DNA from: Flavobacterium sp. N502540
Lineage (GTDB): Bacteria; Bacteroidota; Bacteroidia; Flavobacteriales; Flavobacteriaceae
Length of the DNA: 64,000 bases
Assembly: GCF_025947365.1 (NCBI RefSeq)
Contig: NZ_CP110012.1
Location: 4,092,001 to 4,156,000 of the forward strand
Direction of reading: 5' to 3'
The position numbers and the translations under genes are program-made. The notes beneath the pieces are model-generated. The model was not told the origin of the DNA. It ran no database searches and saw nothing but the letters and a program-made list of their open reading frames with translations. Positions 44,780 through 52,000 of the stretch are shown piece after piece; position 1 is the first letter of the stretch; every line of letters begins with the position of its first letter.

Positions 44780-45334
44780 ATGATAAAGAGAAGAGATTTA
44801 GTAATACTTATTGTTGTGATATTGCAATCAATAATTTTTTCTTGTAAAAGAGAAGAAAATAATGAGACCGAAGAAAAAACTAAAAAGGAATCGTACAAAG
44901 GGAGACAAATTGATTACAAGGTAGAATTTCCTGATACATTGTATGTCAATCAACTTTATGATGGTGTTATAAAGTATAAAAGTGTGTTAGATACTATTAC
45001 GACAAGTTTTGATGATAAAAAGAAAAAAAGGTATGTCCTATTTTATTTAACAACTGTAAATAAACCAGACGCTAACTACAAACACCTAAAAAAGAGTGCA
45101 AAAATATTTGGAGCAGATAATAATAGGAAAATTTATTTTTACAATATTAAATTTACAGAACCCGGGGTTTTTTATATTGACGGAATAATAAATGATTATG
45201 TTGTTATTGATATTAATAAGAAGGATAAAGGGGGATTCGATCTTGTGAGAGAAATAGAAAATGAAGAGCGGGTAATACATAAAGTTATAGTAATTAATAG
45301 ACCGGCCCCGCTGGCGCGAGCGTCCCGCTCGTGA
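44780..45334 (+). CDS. Lipoprotein partner (putative immunity) of RHS tip 2
   Basis: A 184-residue lipoprotein beginning 4 bases after the orphan module stop. An in-frame ATG at 44765, inside the module, is an alternative start. Signal segment MIKRRDLVILIVVILQSIIF ends at a lipobox Cys. The mature domain parallels the partner of tip 1: VEFPDTLYVNQLYDGVIKYK, FYNIKFTEPGVFYIDGII, ENEERVIHKVIVINRP. The last codons (APLARASRS) are supplied by a GC-rich palindromic repeat at 45315-45333, so the original C-terminus has been replaced. Some 47 bases before that are nearly identical to gene 1. Confidence 0.75.
   Translation: MIKRRDLVILIVVILQSIIFSCKREENNETEEKTKKESYKGRQIDYKVEFPDTLYVNQLYDGVIKYKSVLDTITTSFDDKKKKRYVLFYLTTVNKPDANYKHLKKSAKIFGADNNRKIYFYNIKFTEPGVFYIDGIINDYVVIDINKKDKGGFDLVREIENEERVIHKVIVINRPAPLARASRS
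45315..45333. repeat. GC-rich REP-like palindrome at a module junction
   Basis: CGAGCG (45317-45322), TCC, CGCTCG (45326-45331), extended by one G-U and one C-G pair. It lies in a GC-rich island (from ccggccccgctggcgcgag) in very AT-rich DNA. It spans the last codons and stop of the lipoprotein gene and abuts the start of the third RHS module. Confidence 0.75.
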
Positions 45335-46390
45335 ACGCAAAGAAAATCGATAAAGAATATAAAAGAGCTCCGAACTGTGGAAGATTATGTAGAGCCTTCC
45401 GCAGGTTCTTATAAATATGTTTACCAATACAAAGATCACTTAGGAAACATACGATTGAGTTATGCTAAAAATACAATAACCCAAGTTCTTACCATTATTG
45501 ACGAGAATAATTATTATCCTTTTGGATTGAAACACAAGGGATATAATGATTATGTAGCTACTAGTAATAAGTATAAGTACAATGGTAAAGAGCTTCAAGA
45601 CGAGCTTGGGCTTAACATGTACGACTATGGAGCACGTAATTATGACCCTGCTCTCGGACGTTGGATGAACATTGACCCGTTAGCAGAAGAAGGACGAAGA
45701 TGGTCACCATATAATTATGCTTTAGATAATCCAGTATATTTTACTGACCCTGATGGAATGCTTTCAGAATCATTCATGAAAAAATTAATGAATTCTACTA
45801 GTGGTACTACTTGGACTAATAATGATAATGGTACATTTACTAGCAGTACTACTGGAGAAACTACAAGCGATGGAGAAGGTGACCCTCCAAGTAAGAAAAA
45901 GCCTGAAGACATGACTCAAGCTGAAAAAAATGAGTATTGGAGAAAATATAATGAGAGTCAAATTCCTTTTGCAAGAAATTTAATTGATTTTGCGTTAATA
46001 GCTGACGGAATTGGTGGTTTGTCTGAGTTCTTTACATTTAAAAGTTCTATGAATTGGAGTTCTATAACATCAATGTTTTCAAGGTCGGGTGTTAAAATTG
46101 ATGAGGCGGTATTAAAGAAATTCATTAATCATGCATTTGCCAAAGGACGACATAATGATTTGGAAATGTCAGTTGAGAAAATAGTTCAGAAAACATCAGA
46201 AACGGTAACTAAAAATTTCTCAAAATTAAAAAATGGAGACAACACATTACATGTTATTATCAATAACGTTCCTAAAACAATAATGGTAAATGTTAACAAT
46301 GGAGCAGTTAGGTCAATAAATATGTATTCTGGTGTTTCAAATAGAGTAACGCAAGGCGTAGTAGTAAATTTAGGTAAAGTAAAATGGTAA
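45335..46390 (+). CDS. Orphan RHS core with RNase-like toxin tip 3
   Basis: Open frame after a stop at 45332; the first usable start is GTG at 45377 (VEDYVEPSAGSYKYVYQYKD). From there 337 residues. The RHS core matches gene 1 as far as KYNGKELQDELGLN, then switches to another core variant (YDYGARNYDPALGRWMNIDP) ending PDGM at residue 128. The 209-residue tip is unrelated to tips 1 and 2: a hydrophilic linker, then a C-terminal domain with HAFAKGRHNDLEMSVEKIV near residue 252, IINNVPKTIMVNV and SINMYSGVSNRV. This pattern resembles BECR-fold RNase toxins (perhaps Ntox35), by memory only. Probably a silent cassette. Confidence 0.7.
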   Translation, partial: TQRKSIKNIKELRTVEDYVEPSAGSYKYVYQYKDHLGNIRLSYAKNTITQVLTIIDENNYYPFGLKHKGYNDYVATSNKYKYNGKELQDELGLNMYDYGARNYDPALGRWMNIDPLAEEGRRWSPYNYALDNPVYFTDPDGMLSESFMKKLMNSTSGTTWTNNDNGTFTSSTTGETTSDGEGDPPSKKKPEDMTQAEKNEYWRKYNESQIPFARNLIDFALIADGIGGLSEFFTFKSSMNWSSITSMFSRSGVKIDEAVLKKFINHAFAKGRHNDLEMSVEKIVQKTSETVTKNFSKLKNGDNTLHVIINNVPKTIMVNVNNGAVRSINMYSGVSNRVTQGVVVNLGKVKW

Positions 46391-46394
46391 TCCT

Positions 46395-46862
46395 ATGAAG
46401 ATTGAAAATAAGATTTTAAATGAGCTTGACAGCTCTGAATTTAATAATGTAGAATTACTTCACATATTAAATTCACAAATTAAAAATTTAAATTTTGATT
46501 TTTTTGAATCAAAATTTGAAATTATTATTGAAAATTGCATTATAGATAATTTGTCAATTCATTCTTGTTGGTTTGAAGAAGGGTTAACTTTCAAGAGTAA
46601 TCATGTAATGAACTATGTAAATTACCAGATGGGGGGGCATAATAAAAAAAATATTAATATCACAGGAAATATTTTTCATGATTTTGTAAATTTTTTTGAT
46701 TGTCATTTTGAAAACCAACTGTTAATAGAAAAAAATATTTTTCTTTTGGGAAGTAATTTATTAGGAAATAAGAATGAAGGATTTGCAAATACATTTGAAT
46801 CAGAAATAATTATTAAAGAGAATATTGGAAATCTTGATTTAGATGGTTTGGGAAATGAATAA
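46395..46862 (+). CDS. Putative cytoplasmic immunity protein for tip 3 (beta-helix-like)
   Basis: A 155-residue protein starting 4 bases after the tip-3 stop. No signal peptide. Sequence is a loose repeat of hydrophobic/aromatic triplets (FNNVELLHILNSQIKNLNFD, IIIENCIIDNLSIHSCWF, NINITGNIFHDFVNFFDCHF), suggesting a small right-handed beta-helix similar to pentapeptide-repeat proteins. It is acidic, as many nuclease inhibitors are. Its position directly after an RNase-like tip, and its difference from the lipoprotein partners of tips 1 and 2, fit a cognate immunity protein for a cytoplasmic-acting toxin. Function inferred from context. Confidence 0.65.
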   Translation: MKIENKILNELDSSEFNNVELLHILNSQIKNLNFDFFESKFEIIIENCIIDNLSIHSCWFEEGLTFKSNHVMNYVNYQMGGHNKKNINITGNIFHDFVNFFDCHFENQLLIEKNIFLLGSNLLGNKNEGFANTFESEIIIKENIGNLDLDGLGNE

Positions 46863-46907
46863 CATGACTAGAGCACAATTATAGTATGTGAGGACAAATA
46901 GAATCAA

Positions 46908-46946
46908 CCAAAAGCCATTCCATAACGGAGTGGCTTTTGCTTTTAT
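46908..46946 (+). terminator. Terminator after the tip 3 immunity gene
   Basis: AAAAGCCA (46910-46917) and TGGCTTTT (46931-46938), with inner TCC/GGA pairing across one mismatch, followed by GCTTTTA. Confidence 0.75.
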
Positions 46947-47367
46947 AGTACTTTAAGATGTACCAAACGGTTAAAATAGAATTCATGTTAGCCTGTATCT
47001 GCTACGGAATCTCAATTGATTTGAAAAATATCACTCAGAGCATCTTCCCTCCCTGTATAGGCTGTTTTGAAACCAAATGCTGAGATTTTAATGTCAAGTT
47101 ACCTCCCCGTACTGTAAAATTGTGTACCTGTTCCAATCGATACCATCGATGTCTTAAACGAAAATTCTACATTTTTTGAAACTTCACTGACCAGTGTCTC
47201 ATTTTGGAACACTTATTTACCAAACAAAAAAAATATTTTTGAAAAAAAAGTGCCAAAAAGCTACACTTTTCGAGATTCGTTAGTATTTATTGTAAAGATG
47301 CTTGACTAACCTCCTTGTATGGACTTCCTGTATCTAACCAATAACGAGATAGTAACGAACTTAAGAA
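46947..47367. other. Non-coding gap in the RHS locus
   Basis: About 420 bases with no gene on either strand. The part from 47170 to 47290 is strongly A/T-biased (runs of A8). It ends with a stretch rich in taacc/taacga words before the broken DNA-binding gene. Composition suggests the upstream region of a former mobile element gene. No att site or transposase was found. Confidence 0.4.
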
Positions 47368-47577
47368 ATGAAATATGAAAATTTAAAGAAATTTATTTTA
47401 AGCACTAAAGCAAGCAAAAGCACCATCTACAGATTCTATAAAAAGAATGAAGACCTATTTGCTGAGACCGACTTTAAAAACGGAAAGAGAATGTTCCCTG
47501 CTGACCATGCCAGATACTTTGACAGCGAAATGGAGCCAGTGACGCTCGATCTATTGTTTTTCAGACAGATGATTTAA
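47368..47577 (+). pseudogene. Truncated DNA-binding (HTH-like) gene fused to RHS fragment
   Basis: A 69-codon frame. The first ~54 residues (MKYENLKKFILSTKASKSTI, then a basic RFYKKNEDLF, ending FPADHARYFDSE) look like the N-terminal helix-turn-helix of a small DNA-binding or mobilisation protein. From about 47532 the reading continues into DNA copied from the RHS gene in another frame, giving a nonsense tail VTLDLLFFRQMI and a stop. The original gene has therefore lost its C-terminal part. I do not recognise the exact family. Confidence 0.6.
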
Positions 47578-47737
47578 CTTATGGATATCTGAATGAAAAC
47601 TCGAATCAATTAACCAAAGTAACCGACGGTCCTGCCGGAAATGATAGTGAAGGCTTTAAAAAACAAAAACATTACCCAAATACAATACAGCCAGCTTAAT
47701 TTACCTAAGAAAGTAGAAGATTATGATATGGATTAGT
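47536..47737 (+). repeat. RHS gene remnant with internal deletion
   Basis: About 120 bases from 47536 (gtgacgctc onward) match 41567-41690 of the full-length RHS gene nearly base for base. The block then skips about 60 bases (the DFTYDANGNMI codons are missing) and resumes with a diverged version of the KNKNIT/LNLP region, ending KKVEDYD and a stop at 47735-47737. VEDY is also where the third RHS module begins. The rest of the gap to 47933 has no gene. Confidence 0.75.
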
Positions 47738-47905
47738 AGCAACATTAAGCTGTAACTTTAAGAACTGATAACAACAGTTTTAAAAAATCATTTATAGAGA
47801 AAAACAATTCTTTGGAGTTGCCTTTTTTGAAGAAAATAGAATCTATTGTTCATAATTAAATCATAATTTATAACTATTGTGATTTATATTTTTAAAGTCA
47901 ATCCC

Positions 47906-47913
47906 TATTTTTG
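47906..47913 (+). promoter_or_regulatory. -7 box of the two-component operon
   Basis: TATTTTTG, an exact TAnnTTTG match, followed by CTATTCA, 20 bases before the ATG at 47934. No well-spaced -33 TTTG is seen. Confidence 0.6.
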
Positions 47914-47933
47914 CTATTCATACCTGAACTAAG

Positions 47934-48608
47934 ATGAAATTACTTATAGTCGAAGACGAACCAAATCTATTGTCCATTTTGCGGAAAGGATTTGCCGAAA
48001 ACAATAATGAAGTTAGTGTGGCTCTGGATGGCAGAACTGCTCTGGAGATGATTCACAATTATAATTTTGATGTTGTTGTTTTAGACGTAATGCTTCCGGA
48101 TATTAACGGAATTGAGATTTGCAGAAGACTTCGCGCCAGTAAGAATTTCGTTCCGGTATTACTGTTAACCGCTCTTGGAACGTCAGAAAATATAGTGACC
48201 GGACTTAATGCAGGAGCCGACGATTATCTGGTGAAACCTTTTAAGTTTGGAGAACTTGATGCCAGAGTTAATGCACTGCACCGTAGAGCTCATCAGGATA
48301 CCGAAAAAGTAGATACCATAACCATTGGCGACTTGGAAATAAACGGTCGTGCAAAGACTGTGAAAAGAGATGGAGAATCAATCATTCTTACCGCAAAAGA
48401 ATTTAAACTCTTGTACTATCTCGCTAAAAATAGCGGACGTATTGTTTCCCGCGATCAGATTTTAGATAATGTCTGGGACATTAATTTTGATATGAACACC
48501 AATGTTGTAGATGTATATATTACTTATTTAAGAAAAAAAATCGATAAACCTTTTGAAACCAAACTCATCCATACCATGAAAGGTCTGGGTTATGTGATAC
48601 AGCCATAA
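47934..48608 (+). CDS. OmpR-family response regulator
   Basis: A 224-residue two-domain regulator. The receiver (residues 1-115) has the acidic pair in VEDEPN, phospho-acceptor Asp51 in VVVLDVMLPDING, Thr in LLTALGTSEN and Lys in YLVKPFKFGELDARV. The C-terminal winged helix (residues 128-222) has LTAKEFKLLYYLAKNSGRIV and VDVYITYLRKKID. It is closest in style to CusR/ArlR-type regulators. The kinase gene begins 1 base after its stop, so the pair forms one operon. Target genes unknown; the UspA-like and bestrophin genes downstream are candidates. Confidence 0.93.
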   Translation: MKLLIVEDEPNLLSILRKGFAENNNEVSVALDGRTALEMIHNYNFDVVVLDVMLPDINGIEICRRLRASKNFVPVLLLTALGTSENIVTGLNAGADDYLVKPFKFGELDARVNALHRRAHQDTEKVDTITIGDLEINGRAKTVKRDGESIILTAKEFKLLYYLAKNSGRIVSRDQILDNVWDINFDMNTNVVDVYITYLRKKIDKPFETKLIHTMKGLGYVIQP

Positions 48609-48609
48609 A

Positions 48610-50013
48610 ATGGATATAAGAAAAAAAATAACATACACTTATGTAGCCTTGTCGTCTTTTAGTACATTACTTCTATGTATTGTTGTTTTTGTTCTATTCA
48701 GAGAAAATAATCGTTACCATTTCTTAAAAAGGCTCGAAGACAGGGCCAAAATTGTAGCGTCTATTCATTTTCAGCATGATCCTGAGAAAATAAAATACTA
48801 CAGTAATCTTAAAAAAAACGGACTGGAAGAACTTATCGAAGAAGAAGAGTTTGTTCTTAAAATAAACAGTGCCAACAGCTTTGATTATAACACAAATTTG
48901 AATTTACCGAATGAGTTTTACACCAATATTTTAAAAACCGGAAAAGACTATTTTGAGGTAGAAAACAAGTATTATTTAGGACAGGTTTTTACAGAGAATA
49001 ATCAAAAATACATCGTAATTGTAGGAGCTCGTGACCGAAAAGGGCCGACCACCACAATTTATATTTTAAAAATCATGTTGTTCGGAGGGATAGGTTTCAT
49101 CTTTTTGGCCTTCTTTCTGGGACGTTTTTTAGCCAAAAGAGTTATTAATCCTGTGGCAAGAATTACTAAAGAAGTAAACAGAATTAGTGCTTCCAATCTT
49201 CACAATCGTTTGCCGGCAGTCAAAAACTCAGATGAAATCTCAGATCTTACGGAGACTTTCAACGATATGCTGGATCGTTTGGAAACCTCATTCGAAATAC
49301 AGGCCAACTTTATCAATAATGCTTCACACGAGTTAAAAACACCTATAACGACAATCATTGCAGAGTCTGAAATCATGCTTTTGAAAGAAAGAGAAGTTTC
49401 GGAATACATTCAGTCCCTTGAAAATATTTACAGTCAGGCTTCCCGATTAGGAAACTTAACAGAGAGCTTGCTGAAGCTTACACAAACAGGTTACGACGGT
49501 AAAAAACAGGTGTTGGATATTGCCAGAATTGACGAAGTATTAATGGATGTAAAGTCGGATTTAGATAAAATTTATCCGGATAATCGTGTAAGTATCAAAC
49601 TTAACTTTGCCCCTAAAGACTCGAATTTGCTTTTAATTCCGTGTAACAAACCGCTTTTGGAGCTTGCTATCAATAATATTATTACCAATGGCGTAAAATA
49701 TTCCGATAACAATGAGGTTTTTGTAACCCTCTCTGCCAATCAGGACTGGATAAAAGTGGCGATCAACGATATCGGAATCGGGATTCCACCGGAAGATATT
49801 CCGCATTTGTATGAACCTTTCTTTAGAGGTAAAATTGCAACTAAATATATAGGATACGGTTTGGGGCTTCCATTGGCTTCCAAAATCATTCGCATGCACG
49901 ACGGAGAGATTCAGGTGCAGTCAGAGCAAAACAAAGGCACCATTGTAACTATTGTCTTCAATAAAACAAGTTCGAAGAAAAGCAACATTAAGACTTCTAA
50001 TGTTGAATCTTAG
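48610..50013 (+). CDS. Membrane sensor histidine kinase (HAMP-HisKA-HATPase)
   Basis: A 467-residue kinase. Transmembrane segments at about residues 12-30 and 150-172 enclose a ~115-residue sensor loop. HAMP domain follows (residues 173-226: GRFLAKRVINPVARITKEVN). The H-box NNASHELKTPITTI has phospho-acceptor His240. The ATPase domain shows AINNIITNGVKYSDN (N-box), DIGIGIPPEDIPHLYEPFFR (G1/F) and GYGLGLPLASKII (G2). Cognate regulator is directly upstream. The signal is unknown; layout is like CusS/ArlS kinases. It ends ~75 bases before the UspA-like gene. Confidence 0.93.
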   Translation: MDIRKKITYTYVALSSFSTLLLCIVVFVLFRENNRYHFLKRLEDRAKIVASIHFQHDPEKIKYYSNLKKNGLEELIEEEEFVLKINSANSFDYNTNLNLPNEFYTNILKTGKDYFEVENKYYLGQVFTENNQKYIVIVGARDRKGPTTTIYILKIMLFGGIGFIFLAFFLGRFLAKRVINPVARITKEVNRISASNLHNRLPAVKNSDEISDLTETFNDMLDRLETSFEIQANFINNASHELKTPITTIIAESEIMLLKEREVSEYIQSLENIYSQASRLGNLTESLLKLTQTGYDGKKQVLDIARIDEVLMDVKSDLDKIYPDNRVSIKLNFAPKDSNLLLIPCNKPLLELAINNIITNGVKYSDNNEVFVTLSANQDWIKVAINDIGIGIPPEDIPHLYEPFFRGKIATKYIGYGLGLPLASKIIRMHDGEIQVQSEQNKGTIVTIVFNKTSSKKSNIKTSNVES

Positions 50014-50090
50014 GAAATTCTAATTTCACATTAAGCCCCTTCTAATTTGGCAGGCGTTATTTTGTAAGTATAAACTAAAAGAGTATACTT

Positions 50091-50813
50091 ATGAAAAATT
50101 TCCTTATACCTACTACTTTAAAAGACGATACAATTTGTGCTGTAAAATCAGCTGTTGGTCAGGCAAAAGATTCAGATTGCGAAATTATTCTTATGATGGT
50201 ATCAGAAACTCCTGATGCTTTTTCATCCTCTAATTTTTTACGTGAAATGCGCACCGGGCTTACTGCAAGTCAGGAAGAAGTGCTGGACACTTGCCGATAC
50301 ATTATTGAACACACACCCAATTGTAAAATAAAAGTACACAATCAATACGGACTTTCTTCTCCGATTTTTAAACGTATTATTGATGTTTTTGCTATAAAAC
50401 TGGTAGTTCTTACCAATTCGTATAAGCAGGAAACAAAACGAATTCACCAATACCTGGTACAATTAGCCGGAAATCAAAAGTGTCCAATTTTGCATTTAGG
50501 TTCAGAGCAATACAAAGAAGACTTCAATAAAGCACTTTATATCGAAAACGGCCGTGCCAACATGCATGTAAAAGACGTTCAGCAATTTTTGAACAACAAT
50601 TTTTCATTTGAAATTGTAAGTCAGACTTCCAGTTTTGAAGACAACTACGAGAATTTTGCTCCTTACTTATCAGAAGCGATTTCAAAATACGATATCGATT
50701 TGTTAGTGGAAACCCGCAAAGGAGAGAAAATACAATTCAAGAAAAATAAAAAAGAGAGCATAAACGATAAAACGGGTCTCCCGGTGCTTTCGCTCTACGA
50801 AGAATTGGCCTAA
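50091..50813 (+). CDS. Universal stress (UspA-like) protein
   Basis: A 240-residue protein. The first ~140 residues resemble a UspA domain: MKNFLIPTTLKDDTICAVKS, EIILMMVSETPD, and VFAIKLVVLTNSY. The usual ATP-loop G-x-x-G is not evident, so it may be a non-nucleotide-binding member. The C-terminal half (IENGRANMHVKDVQQFLNNN) is a degenerate second domain. It lies between the sensor kinase and the bestrophin gene with short spacers, suggesting a four-gene transcription unit. Confidence 0.7.
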   Translation: MKNFLIPTTLKDDTICAVKSAVGQAKDSDCEIILMMVSETPDAFSSSNFLREMRTGLTASQEEVLDTCRYIIEHTPNCKIKVHNQYGLSSPIFKRIIDVFAIKLVVLTNSYKQETKRIHQYLVQLAGNQKCPILHLGSEQYKEDFNKALYIENGRANMHVKDVQQFLNNNFSFEIVSQTSSFEDNYENFAPYLSEAISKYDIDLLVETRKGEKIQFKKNKKESINDKTGLPVLSLYEELA

Positions 50814-50860
50814 AGCCTAATTTCTTCAAAAAAATACAAGTTTAATTTAAACGGAAAGAT

Positions 50861-51808
50861 ATGTTATTAAAGAAAAGAATTCCAATGAGGTACGTTCTCG
50901 GGAAAATTAAGGTGGAATTGGCACTTGTAATGACTTACACCATTTTATTTGAAATTTTTCATCATTATTTTATAAATGTTGCGATCGAAATACCAATCGC
51001 GATTCCTACCATGGTAGGTACAATTATATCCTTATTATTGGCTTTTAAATCCAATCAGGCTTATGACAGATGGTGGGAAGCACGCATTATTTGGGGATCA
51101 ATTGTAAATGAGTCCAGAACTTTGGTGCGACAAATGCTTACTTTTTATAAAGATCCTGGGTTTTCTGTAGAAGCGAATGAATTCAAAGAAAACTTTACCA
51201 AAAGACAAATTGCATGGTGTTACAGCTTAGGACAGGCGCTGCGTAATAAAGATGCGATAAAGCCAATTAAAGACTTGATCAGTGAAGAAGAACTGAATTT
51301 TGTCAAAAACCATCAGAATATTCCAAATGCGATATTGTTGCTTCATGGTAGAGATCTTAGAATTGCCAAAAAGGATAAACGATTAAATGTTTATCAGCAG
51401 GTTGAAATAGACAATACTTTGTCAAGATTATGTGATGCAATGGGAAAATGCGAGCGTATTAAAAATACTATTTTTCCAACCACTTACAGCATGTACATCA
51501 GAATGACGCTGTGTTTGTTTATTTTGTTATTGCCTTTTGGGCTTATCAGTTTATTGAGCTGGTTTGCTGTTCCGTTAATTACAATTATCGGAGGAACATT
51601 CTTCTTAATTGAAAAAATGGCAATCCATTTACAGGATCCATTCGAAAACAGACCTACAGATACACCTGTAACGGCAATTTCGAATACCATCGAAAAGAAT
51701 CTGATGCAAATGTTAAACGAGTATCAAAGCGAGTTTGACATCATCAAAGAATTCGATCTTCAACCTGATTTAAAGAAAGCGGAAAACAACGCTTATTTTG
51801 TTTTATAA
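50861..51808 (+). CDS. Bestrophin-family anion channel
   Basis: A 315-residue membrane protein of the bacterial bestrophin (YneE/UPF0187) family, pentameric ion channels of the inner membrane. The diagnostic segment FKSNQAYDRWWEARIIWGSI at residues 62-81, followed by VNESRTLVRQ, and the C-terminal pair LCLFILLLPFGLISLLSWFA and the gate-neck region MAIHLQDPFENRPTDTPVTA are visible. Four transmembrane segments predicted. Ion selectivity differs between homologues (chloride or cation) and cannot be told here. It is the last gene of the putative two-component operon. Confidence 0.92.
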   Translation: MLLKKRIPMRYVLGKIKVELALVMTYTILFEIFHHYFINVAIEIPIAIPTMVGTIISLLLAFKSNQAYDRWWEARIIWGSIVNESRTLVRQMLTFYKDPGFSVEANEFKENFTKRQIAWCYSLGQALRNKDAIKPIKDLISEEELNFVKNHQNIPNAILLLHGRDLRIAKKDKRLNVYQQVEIDNTLSRLCDAMGKCERIKNTIFPTTYSMYIRMTLCLFILLLPFGLISLLSWFAVPLITIIGGTFFLIEKMAIHLQDPFENRPTDTPVTAISNTIEKNLMQMLNEYQSEFDIIKEFDLQPDLKKAENNAYFVL

Positions 51809-51842
51809 TTATGTGAATTGATTTTGGTTTCTCAATTTGTTA

Positions 51843-51884
51843 ACTGGACAGCGCTTTGTTAATGCGGCTGTCCAGTTTTTTTAT
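51843..51884 (+). terminator. Terminator after the bestrophin gene
   Basis: ACTGGACAGC (51843-51852) and GCTGTCCAGT (51867-51876) form a perfect 10-bp stem with a 14-base loop, followed by T7. Confidence 0.9.
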
Positions 51885-52000
51885 GTATTTTGACCCATTG
51901 GATGTAAGAAAAAAAATCTGCATAATCTGCGGGATTTTCGAGAAAAAAAATGGGGGTGAAATGTGAGATGTGAAATGCGACTGCAAACTGCGACTTGGTT

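Noticed and set aside
47368..47577. A functional 69-residue DNA-binding protein
   Set aside because: The last residues are read from RHS DNA in a foreign frame, so the present ORF is a truncated fusion rather than a native small gene.
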